Source: Eubacterium sp.
Lineage (GTDB): Bacteria; Bacillota; Clostridia; Oscillospirales; Acutalibacteraceae
Direction: 5' to 3'
Length of the DNA: 53,269 nt
Assembly: GCA_022511225.1 (NCBI GenBank)
Contig: JAFLRZ010000013.1
Coordinates: 1 to 53,269 of the forward strand
Below are positions 9,345-22,121 of the stretch, one piece after another (position 1 is the first letter of the stretch; the number at the start of each line of letters is the position of its first letter). The notes below the pieces were generated by a model, which was given only the letters and a program-made list of their open reading frames with translations, had not been told where the DNA came from and searched no databases. A program made the translations under genes and the position numbers.

Positions 9345-10603
9345 TTTAATAATCCTTTGTCCTCCATTTTTTGTGCAGCAAGCTTAGCGCATATTTTTGC
9401 ACTATGAAAATTTAGTCCTCCCTGAATCCAAGCATAATACGGCTCACGGATAGGTGCATCAGCAGAAAGCTCAATAGATGAGCCTAAAGTAAACGCTCCC
9501 GCTGCCATAACTACCTTACTGTCGTAACCAGGCATGTCCCATGGTTCAGGCAAAACGAAGCTGTCAATCGGACTTCCGCTTTGTATTCCCTGACAAAAAG
9601 CAACGAGGCTTTCAGGATTTTCAAGTCCTATTGACTGTACGATATCATGCCTGATTTCATTATATTTCGGTGTAACACTGTAACCAAAATGCTCAAAAAG
9701 GGCAGAAATATATACTGCAGATTTTACTGCCTCGCCTACAGTGTGAGGAGCGTAAAACAGCCCCATATAAAGCTCTCTGTTCATATTAAGGGTTGCTCCA
9801 ACCTCTTTACCAAGACCGGGTGTTGTAAGCCTGTATGCACACTTTTCGACAAGCTTATGCTTACCTGCTATATATCCTCCTGTTGTAGCAATTCCTCCGC
9901 CTGCATTCTTAATAAGAGAGCCTGCAATCAAATCTGTTCCAACCTCGGTCGGCTCAAGTTTCTCAACAAATTCACCGTAGCAGTTATCAACCATAACGAT
10001 AACGTCAGGATTCTTAGCCTTTGCTATTTTGCAAACCTTTTCAATTTCTGCTATAGACAGACTCGGTCGAAGCTCATAACCGCGGCTTCGCTGAATATAT
10101 ACCATAGTTACCGAACTGTCAACAGCTATTTCAATTGCTTCATAATCAAGTCTGTCATTCTTAAGAGGTATTTCGTCGTACTCAATACCAAACTCCTTAA
10201 GAGAGCCCATACCTTCGCCCGAAATACCGATAACATTATGTATGGTATCATACGGCGTGCCTGTAACGCAAAGCATCTTGTCATTAGGACGAAGTACACC
10301 AAAAAGAGCCGTCGCAAGCGTATGAGTACCGCAAGTGAAATTGTGCCTTACAAGTGCATCCTCAGCACCGAAAACCTGCGCCCACACCTTGTCAAGAGTT
10401 TCTCTTCCTCTGTCGCCGTATCCATACCCCGTGCTTGAAACAAAGTGCGATTCGGAAATACCGTTATCAATAAATGCTTTTTGCACTTTAAGTTGATTGT
10501 ATTCGGTTATTTCGTCAATCAGCTGAAATTGCTCGCTGCATAAATTTAATGCAATTTTATCAGCATTCTCTATTCTTTCACTAATATTAAAAAAAGGATT
10601 CAT
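9341..10603 (-). CDS. Methionine gamma-lyase/aluminium-resistance family PLP enzyme
   Basis: A 420-aa fold-type I pyridoxal-phosphate protein of the YnbB/Alum_res family (PF06838). These proteins are annotated as methionine gamma-lyase-like or aluminium-resistance proteins; the substrate here is unknown. SSTGYGYGDRGRETLD near residue 60 and the cofactor region MVDNCYGEFVE match the family. The Schiff-base lysine is probably that in LIAGSLIKNAGGG, around residue 233. It overlaps both neighbours by four bases and was likely co-opted into this housekeeping operon. Confidence 0.85.
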   Translation of the reverse strand: MNPFFNISERIENADKIALNLCSEQFQLIDEITEYNQLKVQKAFIDNGISESHFVSSTGYGYGDRGRETLDKVWAQVFGAEDALVRHNFTCGTHTLATALFGVLRPNDKMLCVTGTPYDTIHNVIGISGEGMGSLKEFGIEYDEIPLKNDRLDYEAIEIAVDSSVTMVYIQRSRGYELRPSLSIAEIEKVCKIAKAKNPDVIVMVDNCYGEFVEKLEPTEVGTDLIAGSLIKNAGGGIATTGGYIAGKHKLVEKCAYRLTTPGLGKEVGATLNMNRELYMGLFYAPHTVGEAVKSAVYISALFEHFGYSVTPKYNEIRHDIVQSIGLENPESLVAFCQGIQSGSPIDSFVLPEPWDMPGYDSKVVMAAGAFTLGSSIELSADAPIREPYYAWIQGGLNFHSAKICAKLAAQKMEDKGLLK

Positions 10604-11322
10604 TTATATAATCTCCATTTACCTGAATTTTCAAATCCTAACTTTTTGTAAAAATCTTCATTTCTGTTCACGTCACGCATAAGAAAAACCGTGCCTTTTA
10701 TGTCGCAATGCATATAGCTTATAAGCGAGCTTGCATAACCCATTCTTCTGTACGATGGCTCTGTCTTGACGGCAGAAAGCACAGCATCGTTATTATAGAT
10801 AGATGAATAAACGGCACTTGAAATAATTTCGTCATTAATACAAAGTGTATAAGCCTTTGCACAGCCGTGTCTTATTCTATGACTGATATCAACATACCAG
10901 CTTTCAAAATCCGACTTATCATAATCAGCAAAATTGAATAAATCCATTAGCCGCGGATATTCATTTATAACCGCACTCTGCGAAAAGATTTCAGGCTTTT
11001 TGAGTCCGCTCATAACGATACCTTCAGTAAAATCAAAGTTAAAATGTAGCTTACTGTCGCAAAGAACAGAGCTAAAGCCTAAAGCTGAAAGGAATTCTTC
11101 AATTTCGCTTACATCAGAATTATCAAGCGCAGAAATCGTATAATCACCGTCAAGCTTAGAAATAATAGCCGTTATCTCATTATTAATGTATTGACAATAA
11201 AATGCTGCAAAATCGTACTTTGTGCCATATGCCAAAAGAAGTGACTTGATTCTGACAGAATATAAATCATTCAAACAGAAATCATAAATATCATCATAAT
11301 TATCTTTTATCAGCTTAATCAT
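10600..11322 (-). CDS. GNAT family N-acetyltransferase
   Basis: A 240-aa protein whose C-terminal third is a GNAT acyltransferase fold. The acetyl-CoA pyrophosphate loop is YRRMGYASSLISYM (R-x-x-G-x-A), and the closing strand is NEDFYKKLGFENSGKWRLYK. The N-terminal half is less conserved and may be a degenerate second GNAT lobe. The substrate cannot be told from sequence. It overlaps the M42 peptidase gene upstream by eight bases and the PLP enzyme gene downstream by four. Confidence 0.85.
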   Translation of the reverse strand: MIKLIKDNYDDIYDFCLNDLYSVRIKSLLLAYGTKYDFAAFYCQYINNEITAIISKLDGDYTISALDNSDVSEIEEFLSALGFSSVLCDSKLHFNFDFTEGIVMSGLKKPEIFSQSAVINEYPRLMDLFNFADYDKSDFESWYVDISHRIRHGCAKAYTLCINDEIISSAVYSSIYNNDAVLSAVKTEPSYRRMGYASSLISYMHCDIKGTVFLMRDVNRNEDFYKKLGFENSGKWRLYK

Positions 11323-12316
11323 ATATCTTTGTAAGAAGCAGTGAAATCAGCCTTCTTGTTTCCTTTATATCACTGATTTTAACAACGCTTGCAGCACTGT
11401 GAATGTATCTGCAAGGCAGAGAAACGGCGAGAACTCTGCTCCCTTTACCGCTTGTTTGTATTGCTCCGGCGTCGTTTCCGCCTGCGATAGCCGTTTTTGT
11501 CTGAATTTTTACACCGTTTGCTTTCGCTATGTCAAAAGCAAGGCTATATAGCTCTTTATCGTATATTGTTCTTCTATCCATAAACGAAACTACGGGGCCG
11601 TCACCAAGAGCACATACTCTTTCTCCCCCGCTGACACCACACAAATCGCCGGCTGTAGTGGCTTCAAGAACAATAGAAATATCAGCACCAACAGAATAAG
11701 AGGTGCAGGATGCACCACGAAGTCCAACCTCTTCCTGAACATTGAAACAAAAATAAGTATCATACTCAAGGTCAGATTTAATAAGCTCAATTAAAAGCAT
11801 ACAGCCTATTCTGTCATCAAGAGCTTTTGACTTTATAAAGCCGTTACCAAATTCATAATACTCAGATGAAAAGTATGCATAATCTCCTAAATCTACAAGA
11901 GCTTCAGCCTGTTCTCTGTTTTCAGCACCAATGTCAATATAAAGCTTTGAAAATTCAGGAGTTGAATCTTTCTCGGATTCAGTAAGCTGATGCACAGGCT
12001 TTACTCCGATAACTCCCTTTACGCCGTTAATTTCAATAACTCTGTCAAGACATACCTTTGAATCGATACCGCCAACGGGAGAAAATTTAAGATAACCGTC
12101 ATCAGTAATTGAGGTAATTATAAAGCCGACCTCATCCATATGAGCACAAAGCATAACCTTTTTTGAAGGAGTTTTAGCTCCCTTTTTAAGTGCTATTATT
12201 GAGCCTAAGTTATCAACTGTATACTCACAATATCCATTAATCTGATTAATAATATAATCTCTGACTTTGCTCTCATCGCCTGAGGTGCCGTTGAGTAAGC
12301 ATAATTCTTTAAGCAT
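11315..12316 (-). CDS. M42 family metallopeptidase (glutamyl aminopeptidase-like), copy 2
   Basis: A cytosolic dinuclear-metal aminopeptidase of the M42/FrvX family, which forms large tetrahedral assemblies that trim short peptides. The 333-aa protein shows AHMDEVGF with the first His ligand, KALDDRIG with the bridging Asp, the catalytic base pair in NVQEEVGLRGA, and a late His in IHSAASV. Asp/Glu ligand region LEATTAGD is present. The gene overlaps its paralogue upstream by eight bases. The two are clearly diverged, arguing for an old duplication with different peptide preferences. Confidence 0.93.
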   Translation of the reverse strand: MLKELCLLNGTSGDESKVRDYIINQINGYCEYTVDNLGSIIALKKGAKTPSKKVMLCAHMDEVGFIITSITDDGYLKFSPVGGIDSKVCLDRVIEINGVKGVIGVKPVHQLTESEKDSTPEFSKLYIDIGAENREQAEALVDLGDYAYFSSEYYEFGNGFIKSKALDDRIGCMLLIELIKSDLEYDTYFCFNVQEEVGLRGASCTSYSVGADISIVLEATTAGDLCGVSGGERVCALGDGPVVSFMDRRTIYDKELYSLAFDIAKANGVKIQTKTAIAGGNDAGAIQTSGKGSRVLAVSLPCRYIHSAASVVKISDIKETRRLISLLLTKIYD

Positions 12317-13331
12317 TTAGCTCACCTACCCTTTCACTGATATATGCGCATATAAGGTCTGATACTGCCTTAATATCGTTTGTATCAACAACCTCAACAC
12401 ACTGATGCATATATTTTTCAGGAATGGAAATAAGTGCAGTTTTTATACCACTCTCACTAATTGAAATTACGTCGGCATTTGTTCCGGTTCTACCGGACAT
12501 AATTTCCTGCTGGTATAGTATATCGTGCTTCTTTGCAGTATCAACAAGCTTTTTAGAAATTTCTTTGTTAAGTATAGGCGAAAATCCTATCATTGCACCC
12601 TTTCCGATTTCACCACATTCGTTCTTGTCGCAGCCATTTATATAGGCGAAGGAAACGTCAACTGAAATTGCTTCATCAACGTCATTTGCATATGCGCCTG
12701 TTTTAGCACCGCGAGTTCCTACCTCTTCCTGACTTGAGAACAACACAGTAACTTTGCAAGGAAGTTTTTTTAATCTGTCAAGGCTCATCAGTATTGATGC
12801 AACGCCACATCTGTCATCAAGGCAAGAAGCAGAAATTTGAGAATTCAGAAGCTTTGTAAAATTTCTTCTGAACACAACTCTGTCACCAAGCGAAATTTTA
12901 TCAATAATCTCTACTTTTGTAAAACCTGTATCAATTGATAAATCAAAAATTTTCGGTGCTTTTTTCTCTTCATCTGCAGATTGAAGATGAGGCGGCTTAG
13001 TACTGATTATACCGCCTATTATTTCCTTACCGAGAATAGTGACCTCGAAAGCCGGAAGTATTCTCGTATCAATACCTCCGATATTAGAAAATTTAACAAA
13101 ACCGTCGTCAGTAATATCAGTAACAACAAATCCTATTTCATCAAGATGCGCATCTAAAAGAAAATGATAGCCCTCACCGAACGTACATATTACGTTATTC
13201 ATTGAATCAATCCGAACATCTCCGTATTCAGAAAGCTTATTTGCTAATAAGGAGCAAATCTCACCCTCAGTACCCGAAACACCGTATGCAGATGTTAGCT
13301 CCTCTAATAATTCGATAATATTATCCATCAT
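12309..13331 (-). CDS. M42 family metallopeptidase, copy 1
   Basis: A second M42 aminopeptidase, 340 aa. Metal-binding and catalytic motifs are all present: DAHLDEIGFV, SCLDDRCGVAS, SSQEEVGTRGA, SVDVSFA and YMHQCVEVV. Compared with its neighbour it has a longer lead-in (about 15 residues) and diverged substrate-pocket regions. It overlaps murD by four bases upstream and the other M42 gene by eight downstream, so all are translated from one message. Confidence 0.93.
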   Translation of the reverse strand: MMDNIIELLEELTSAYGVSGTEGEICSLLANKLSEYGDVRIDSMNNVICTFGEGYHFLLDAHLDEIGFVVTDITDDGFVKFSNIGGIDTRILPAFEVTILGKEIIGGIISTKPPHLQSADEEKKAPKIFDLSIDTGFTKVEIIDKISLGDRVVFRRNFTKLLNSQISASCLDDRCGVASILMSLDRLKKLPCKVTVLFSSQEEVGTRGAKTGAYANDVDEAISVDVSFAYINGCDKNECGEIGKGAMIGFSPILNKEISKKLVDTAKKHDILYQQEIMSGRTGTNADVISISESGIKTALISIPEKYMHQCVEVVDTNDIKAVSDLICAYISERVGELNA

Positions 13332-14758
13332 TCACCAAATCCGTTAACTAATTCTTTGAATTTTCTGCCCCTGTATTCAAAGGTCTTAAACTGATCAAAC
13401 GCAGGGCAGGCAGGACAGAGAGATACAACATCTCCGTTTGTTGAAACATCTTTTGCCATATCAACAGCCTGTTCAAGATTATCAACGCAAATTAATTCAA
13501 TACCTGATGATTTGTAATCAGGTGAAGCAGTAACGGCATCGTATATTTTTTGTGCTGTTGCGCCGTTTAATATAAGTGTTTTAACGTACTTAAGAATATA
13601 CGGCACCATTTCACTCATATCGTTGCCTTTATCGGAGCCTCCCATAATTACGTTAATCTTTCTGCCAAACGCTTTAAGACCGCTTATAACTCTTGACGGT
13701 GAGGTTGCAATAGAATCATTATAATATCTGACGCCGTTAAATTCTCTTACAAATTCAATTCTGTGCTCAACGCCGCCAAAGGTTTTAGCTACATTCAGAA
13801 TGTTCTCTATATCAACCATTCCCCACACAGCGCAAATTGCAGTACAGTAATTTTCTATATTATGGCTACCAGGGATAATAATATCATCCTTAGACATAAT
13901 GTATGTTTCAGTACATCCGTCGGTATAAACAATGTCCTCGTTTTCTTTCATATAAGCGCCCTTATCTACAGAATGTTTAATTGAAAACTGAGAAAGCTCT
14001 CCTCGCACGTCGTAGCGCATATCATGATACACTCTGTTGCCAATACTGTAGTCACAGTCTGCATTAAGGACTGTTTTGCAGTTTTCATTCTGATAGATAA
14101 GAATATTTCTCTTTGCATCAACGTATTCATCAAGACTTATGTGATGATCCTGATGCGTACATTCAATATTCGTTACAACTGCAACGTCAGGAGAATTTAC
14201 AAGATTACCCATTGTAAGAAGCTGGAACGAAGAAAGCTCTACAACAGCAATATCATTTTGATTTATTGTTGCAAGCTCAGGCATAAGCGCCTTGCCGATA
14301 TTGCCGCCGAGATAAACATTGTAGCCCTGTTCTGACAGCATTTTAGAAATAAGAGTTGTCGTAGTTGTTTTACCGTTAGAGCCCGTAATTGCAAATATCT
14401 TCGCAGGGCATAGCTTGAAGAATACCTCCATTTCTGTAGTAACGGTCTGTCCTCTGCCGATACATTCTCCAATCCAAGAATTTTGAAAAGGTAAAATGCC
14501 ATGTGAGCGGAAAACCAAATCCATTTCGGGCAATATGTCAAGATATTTTTCACCAAGAGAAAATTTTACGCCGAGCTTTTCAAGTTCTTCGCAAATTTCT
14601 GTGCCGATATATTCTCTATCTCTTTTGTCGCATGCATAGACGTTTACACCAAGCTGAGCAAGAAATTTTGCGCAAGGCACGTTCGCAACACCCATTCCCA
14701 CGAATGCAACGTTTTTGCCCTTTAGATTATCAAAATATTTTTTTGCTTTATCGTTCAT
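13328..14758 (-). CDS. murD: UDP-N-acetylmuramoylalanine--D-glutamate ligase
   Basis: The cytosolic Mur ligase that adds D-Glu to UDP-MurNAc-L-Ala in peptidoglycan synthesis. The 476-aa protein has an N-terminal Rossmann-like domain (VAFVGMGVANVPCAKFL), the ATP loop ITGSNGKTTTT around residue 124, central ECTHQDHH, and the C-terminal domain with NVIMGGSDKGND and SLCPACPAFDQF. AAGGGAG lies seven bases before the ATG. It sits alone here, away from the usual dcw cluster. Confidence 0.96.
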   Translation of the reverse strand: MNDKAKKYFDNLKGKNVAFVGMGVANVPCAKFLAQLGVNVYACDKRDREYIGTEICEELEKLGVKFSLGEKYLDILPEMDLVFRSHGILPFQNSWIGECIGRGQTVTTEMEVFFKLCPAKIFAITGSNGKTTTTTLISKMLSEQGYNVYLGGNIGKALMPELATINQNDIAVVELSSFQLLTMGNLVNSPDVAVVTNIECTHQDHHISLDEYVDAKRNILIYQNENCKTVLNADCDYSIGNRVYHDMRYDVRGELSQFSIKHSVDKGAYMKENEDIVYTDGCTETYIMSKDDIIIPGSHNIENYCTAICAVWGMVDIENILNVAKTFGGVEHRIEFVREFNGVRYYNDSIATSPSRVISGLKAFGRKINVIMGGSDKGNDMSEMVPYILKYVKTLILNGATAQKIYDAVTASPDYKSSGIELICVDNLEQAVDMAKDVSTNGDVVSLCPACPAFDQFKTFEYRGRKFKELVNGFGE

Positions 14759-14769
14759 AATGACTCCCT

Positions 14770-19315
<4,546 letters not shown>

Positions 19316-19412
19316 TTAATATTCCCCTCGCGAAAGATCTTTCGTTAGTATAGACACAGCTAAATAAAAAAGGTTTGAAAAATCAGCAAATAATCTGTAA
19401 AGTTTTTCGGGT

Positions 19413-19526
19413 TCATTTTTTATTTGTAAGCTTATCCATAAACTCAACAAATAATTTAGCAGGCAAAAAGACATAATCTCCAGCCTTGCAGTATGCCGAT
19501 AAGATTGCATCAAATATTTTTCTCAT
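19413..19526 (-). CDS. 37-aa mini-protein between two sigma factor genes
   Basis: An open frame of 37 codons from ATG 19526 to TGA 19413, with AAAGGAT eight bases upstream. The peptide starts MRKIFDAILSAYCKAGDYVF and ends in a lysine-rich tail; it is amphipathic rather than a clear membrane span. Function unknown. It sits in the gap between the two sigma genes, in the same direction, so it could be a small modulator of either. A 65-codon frame over the same DNA (19316-19513) lacks a ribosome binding site and would exclude this one. Coding status is inferred from start, spacing and location only. Confidence 0.5.
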   Translation of the reverse strand: MRKIFDAILSAYCKAGDYVFLPAKLFVEFMDKLTNKK

Positions 19527-19604
19527 ATTCAGCTATCCTTTTGCGATAATGAAACAATTATACAAACTATAACTATGAATAGAATAAAAAATCTTATCAC
19601 TATA

Positions 19605-20096
19605 TCAATCATCGTTATTGTATAATTCATTTAGCTTTTTTCGTATTTTTTGCAGTCGTGTACGTGTCGCCGAGGGAGTTATTCCTAAAGACTTACTTAT
19701 TTCATTACTGTTATATCCCTGCAGTGATAACAGCAGTAAATTCTGCTCTTTTGGGGACAACTTGTCAACAAGCATTTTGCACTCAATAACTTCATAATAA
19801 TTTTCATTATCACGAACATCAAATTCTTCGGGCAATAGTTCTTCAAGTGTCTGAGCATTTTTACGAAACCTGTCAAGTTTAACATTCTTGGCAATACGAT
19901 AAATCAATGCTTTAGGATTTTTTATAGCATAGCTGCTTGGAATCCATGCCCAAAGCTGCATAAATGTCTGTTGTGTCAAATCCTCTGAATCCTCAGTACC
20001 AAAATCTTTACTGAAATATCTGAGTATTTTATTATAATACTTTTCATAAATTTCATTAAAAATAACAACTGCATTATCACTATTCGTTGAATACAT
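19605..20096 (-). CDS. ECF-family RNA polymerase sigma factor
   Basis: A compact 163-aa sigma-70 family protein. Region 2 spans about residues 12-80 (YYNKILRYFSKDFGTEDSEDLTQQ, LIYRIAKNVKLDRFRKN), and region 4 about 110-158 (LSPKEQNLLLLSLQGYNSNE followed by ISKSLGITPSATRTRLQKIRK). It lacks regions 1 and 3. No membrane anti-sigma gene lies nearby. Its start overlaps the end of the upstream 220-aa gene by 17 bases, so the pair is translationally coupled. Confidence 0.9.
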   Translation of the reverse strand: MYSTNSDNAVVIFNEIYEKYYNKILRYFSKDFGTEDSEDLTQQTFMQLWAWIPSSYAIKNPKALIYRIAKNVKLDRFRKNAQTLEELLPEEFDVRDNENYYEVIECKMLVDKLSPKEQNLLLLSLQGYNSNEISKSLGITPSATRTRLQKIRKKLNELYNNDD

Positions 20097-20742
20097 ATTT
20101 TGAACCTACAGTTGATTTTATTTGAACAGCACTTTTTATCTGCTTATTGCAAATAATGTTTTTGCCTGCAACAAAATAAATATTTTTAGAAAAAAGCACC
20201 TCTTCAGTAATATCATTATCAAAGTAAATATCCTTACCTCCAACAATTACAGTATCGTCAATCAGCTCAATAAAGTGTTTATCTAAATATGCATCCTTTT
20301 GAAAATTTTTAGACTTAGTGTACTCAAAGTCAAGCTCAACAGAAATACCGCTTTTGTTAATGAAATTTATATTTGTAAATTTATCATAAACAAGTATTCC
20401 GCTTGCCATCACATTAACTGGTCTATCATTATTGAGATTTTTTATGAGCGAAACACCACTGACAGTATAGATAGCATCATAATCGATATTGTTTTCGTTA
20501 AGTTCAGTCATACCACTGATGTTATATATTTTCTTATTTGAATCAACTGATATTTCTGCAGCTATATTCTTAACACCGATATTGCTATACGCTTCCATAA
20601 ACTCGTTTGTAGGATTTTCAGGCAGCAAAACTAATGCCGCATTTATTACCCCCAGATTATTTAGCGCCTCGGGGGAATAATTGCGCAAATCTACAGTTGC
20701 TGCATTAATTAACCTCTTTTTTCTGATACCGAATAGTGACAT
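20080..20742 (-). CDS. protein of unknown function, possibly beta-helical (bactofilin-like)
   Basis: I cannot name this 220-aa protein. It has no signal peptide or membrane span. The second half is a run of short alternating beta-type segments (DTVIVGGKDIYFDND, KNIYFVAGKNIICNKQIK), reminiscent of bactofilin or right-handed beta-helix proteins; that is a weak structural impression. It contains VLLPENPTNEF, close to VLLEEPTNEF in the long sigma protein three genes on. The ATG at 20742 has AAAGGAAT eight bases upstream; earlier codons lack such a site. It overlaps the next sigma gene. Confidence 0.65.
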   Translation of the reverse strand: MSLFGIRKKRLINAATVDLRNYSPEALNNLGVINAALVLLPENPTNEFMEAYSNIGVKNIAAEISVDSNKKIYNISGMTELNENNIDYDAIYTVSGVSLIKNLNNDRPVNVMASGILVYDKFTNINFINKSGISVELDFEYTKSKNFQKDAYLDKHFIELIDDTVIVGGKDIYFDNDITEEVLFSKNIYFVAGKNIICNKQIKSAVQIKSTVGSKYVFNE

Positions 20743-20763
20743 AATACTTAATTCCTTTCCTTT

Positions 20764-20808
20764 TGATTGAGAGCTCTCAATTATACAGACGAAAAAAATC
20801 TTCGTCTG
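20764..20808 (-). promoter_or_regulatory. leader palindrome, -10-like box and hairpin before the double-sigma operon
   Basis: Upstream of the 220-aa gene lie a 16-base palindrome ATTGAGAGCTCTCAAT, a TATAAT box (minus strand, 20785-20780), and an inverted repeat CAGACGAA/TTCGTCTG around a short T-rich loop (about 20786-20808). No good -35 is found at 16-18 bases, which would suit activator- or alternative-sigma-dependent control. Function is inferred. Confidence 0.4.
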
Positions 20809-20833
20809 TCTGCAAATTTTTACGAATTTTAAA

Positions 20834-20866
20834 AATAAAAGACGAATTATTGCTAATCCGTCTTTC
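20834..20866 (-). terminator. tyrS terminator
   Basis: Minus-strand stem AAAGACG/CGTCTTT (20865-20859 with 20844-20838) with a roughly 14-base loop, followed by TTATTTTTA, directly after the tyrS stop. Confidence 0.65.
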
Positions 20867-20873
20867 AATAATA

Positions 20874-22097
20874 TTATCCAACTATGAATTTATGGAACAT
20901 TTTTTTGCCCTTTTTGATAATGACGTCGTCTGAAAAGCTATCAGAAGAAAGCGAAGCATAAGCATCAGTTACCTTTTCATCATTGACACTGACTCCGCCC
21001 TGATCAATAAGTCGTCTGCCCTCGCCCTTTGACTTAATCATACCTGCTTTAAGCATCATATCGAGAACAAGGATTTTGCCATCAGTAAAATCATCATCAG
21101 TAATAGTTGTAGTAGGCATATTTGAATTATCAGCACCGCCTGCAAAAAGTGCTTTTGCGGCAGACTGTGCGTTCGTTGCCTCTTCCTCGCCGTGAATCAT
21201 CTTTGTAAGCTCAAAGGCAAGTACTTCCTTGACCTGATTAAGCTCGGCACCTTCAAGCTTTTCATATTCTCTAATCTGCTCCATAGGGATAAACGTAAGA
21301 AGCTTCATACATTTGATAACGTCATCGTCGCCTACGTTTCTCCAGTACTGATAGAATTCATATGGCGATGTTTTTTCTGCATCAAGCCATACTGCACCCT
21401 TTTCGGTTTTGCCCATCTTCTTACCCTCTGAGTTTGTAAGAAGAGTAATAGTCATAGCGTTGGCATTGCCTGAAAGCTTTCTTCTGATAAGCTCCATACC
21501 GCCAATCATATTTGACCACTGATCGTCACCGCCGAACTGAAGATTACATCCATACTTCTTGTAAAGAGTATAGAAGTCATAGCTCTGCATAATCATATAG
21601 TTAAACTCAAGGAAGGAAAGTCCCCTCTCCATTCTCTGCTTATAGCACTCAAAGCTGAGCATTCTGTTTACGCTGAAGCAAGCACCAACCTCACGAAGCA
21701 CCTCAATATAATTAAGGTCAAGAAGCCAGTCGGCATTATTAACCATAAGTGCCTTATCGTCACTAAAGTCAATAAATTTTGACATCTGCTTTTTGAAGCA
21801 ATCGCAGTTGTGCTGTATTGTTTCAACAGTCATCATTTTGCGCATATCGGTTTTTCCGCTTGGATCACCTATCATACCGGTACCACCGCCGATAAGTGCG
21901 ATTGGCTTGTTTCCTGCCATTTGAAGCCTTTTCATAAGGCAGAGCGCCATAAAGTGACCAACGTGCAGGCTGTCTGCCGTAGGGTCAAAGCCGATATAGA
22001 ACACAGCCTTACCTGAGTTGACTAAATCCCTAATTTCATTTTCATCTGTTACCTGAGCTATGAGACCTCTTTCCTGTAGCTCCTCGTATACTCCCAT
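20874..22097 (-). CDS. tyrS: Tyrosyl-tRNA synthetase
   Basis: Class I synthetase that charges tRNA-Tyr. The 407-aa protein has the HIGH equivalent in [11 protein letters not shown] (about residue 47), tyrosine-site sequence [22 protein letters not shown], the KMSKS-loop equivalent [14 protein letters not shown], and an S4 RNA-binding domain at the C-terminus ([16 protein letters not shown]). AGGAGG stands nine bases before the ATG. Only 24 bases separate it from recN, so there is no room for a T-box leader and it is probably transcribed from upstream. Confidence 0.97.
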   Translation of the reverse strand: MGVYEELQERGLIAQVTDENEIRDLVNSGKAVFYIGFDPTADSLHVGHFMALCLMKRLQMAGNKPIALIGGGTGMIGDPSGKTDMRKMMTVETIQHNCDCFKKQMSKFIDFSDDKALMVNNADWLLDLNYIEVLREVGACFSVNRMLSFECYKQRMERGLSFLEFNYMIMQSYDFYTLYKKYGCNLQFGGDDQWSNMIGGMELIRRKLSGNANAMTITLLTNSEGKKMGKTEKGAVWLDAEKTSPYEFYQYWRNVGDDDVIKCMKLLTFIPMEQIREYEKLEGAELNQVKEVLAFELTKMIHGEEEATNAQSAAKALFAGGADNSNMPTTTITDDDFTDGKILVLDMMLKAGMIKSKGEGRRLIDQGGVSVNDEKVTDAYASLSSDSFSDDVIIKKGKKMFHKFIVG

Positions 22098-22121
22098 AGT
22101 TTATATCCTCCTAAATTGTAT

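Noticed and set aside
9647-10438. A 263-codon open frame on the plus strand opposite the PLP enzyme gene
   Set aside because: The minus-strand protein is a clear family member; the plus-strand translation has no family features and no ribosome binding site.
19316-19513. A 65-codon frame in the gap between the sigma genes
   Set aside because: No ribosome binding site; it overlaps the better supported 37-aa frame.
19574-19624. A 16-codon hydrophobic plus-strand frame (toxin-like peptide)
   Set aside because: No ribosome binding site and too short to separate from chance.
22098-22121. T-box leader expected before tyrS
   Set aside because: Only 24 bases lie between recN and tyrS, enough for the ribosome binding site only.
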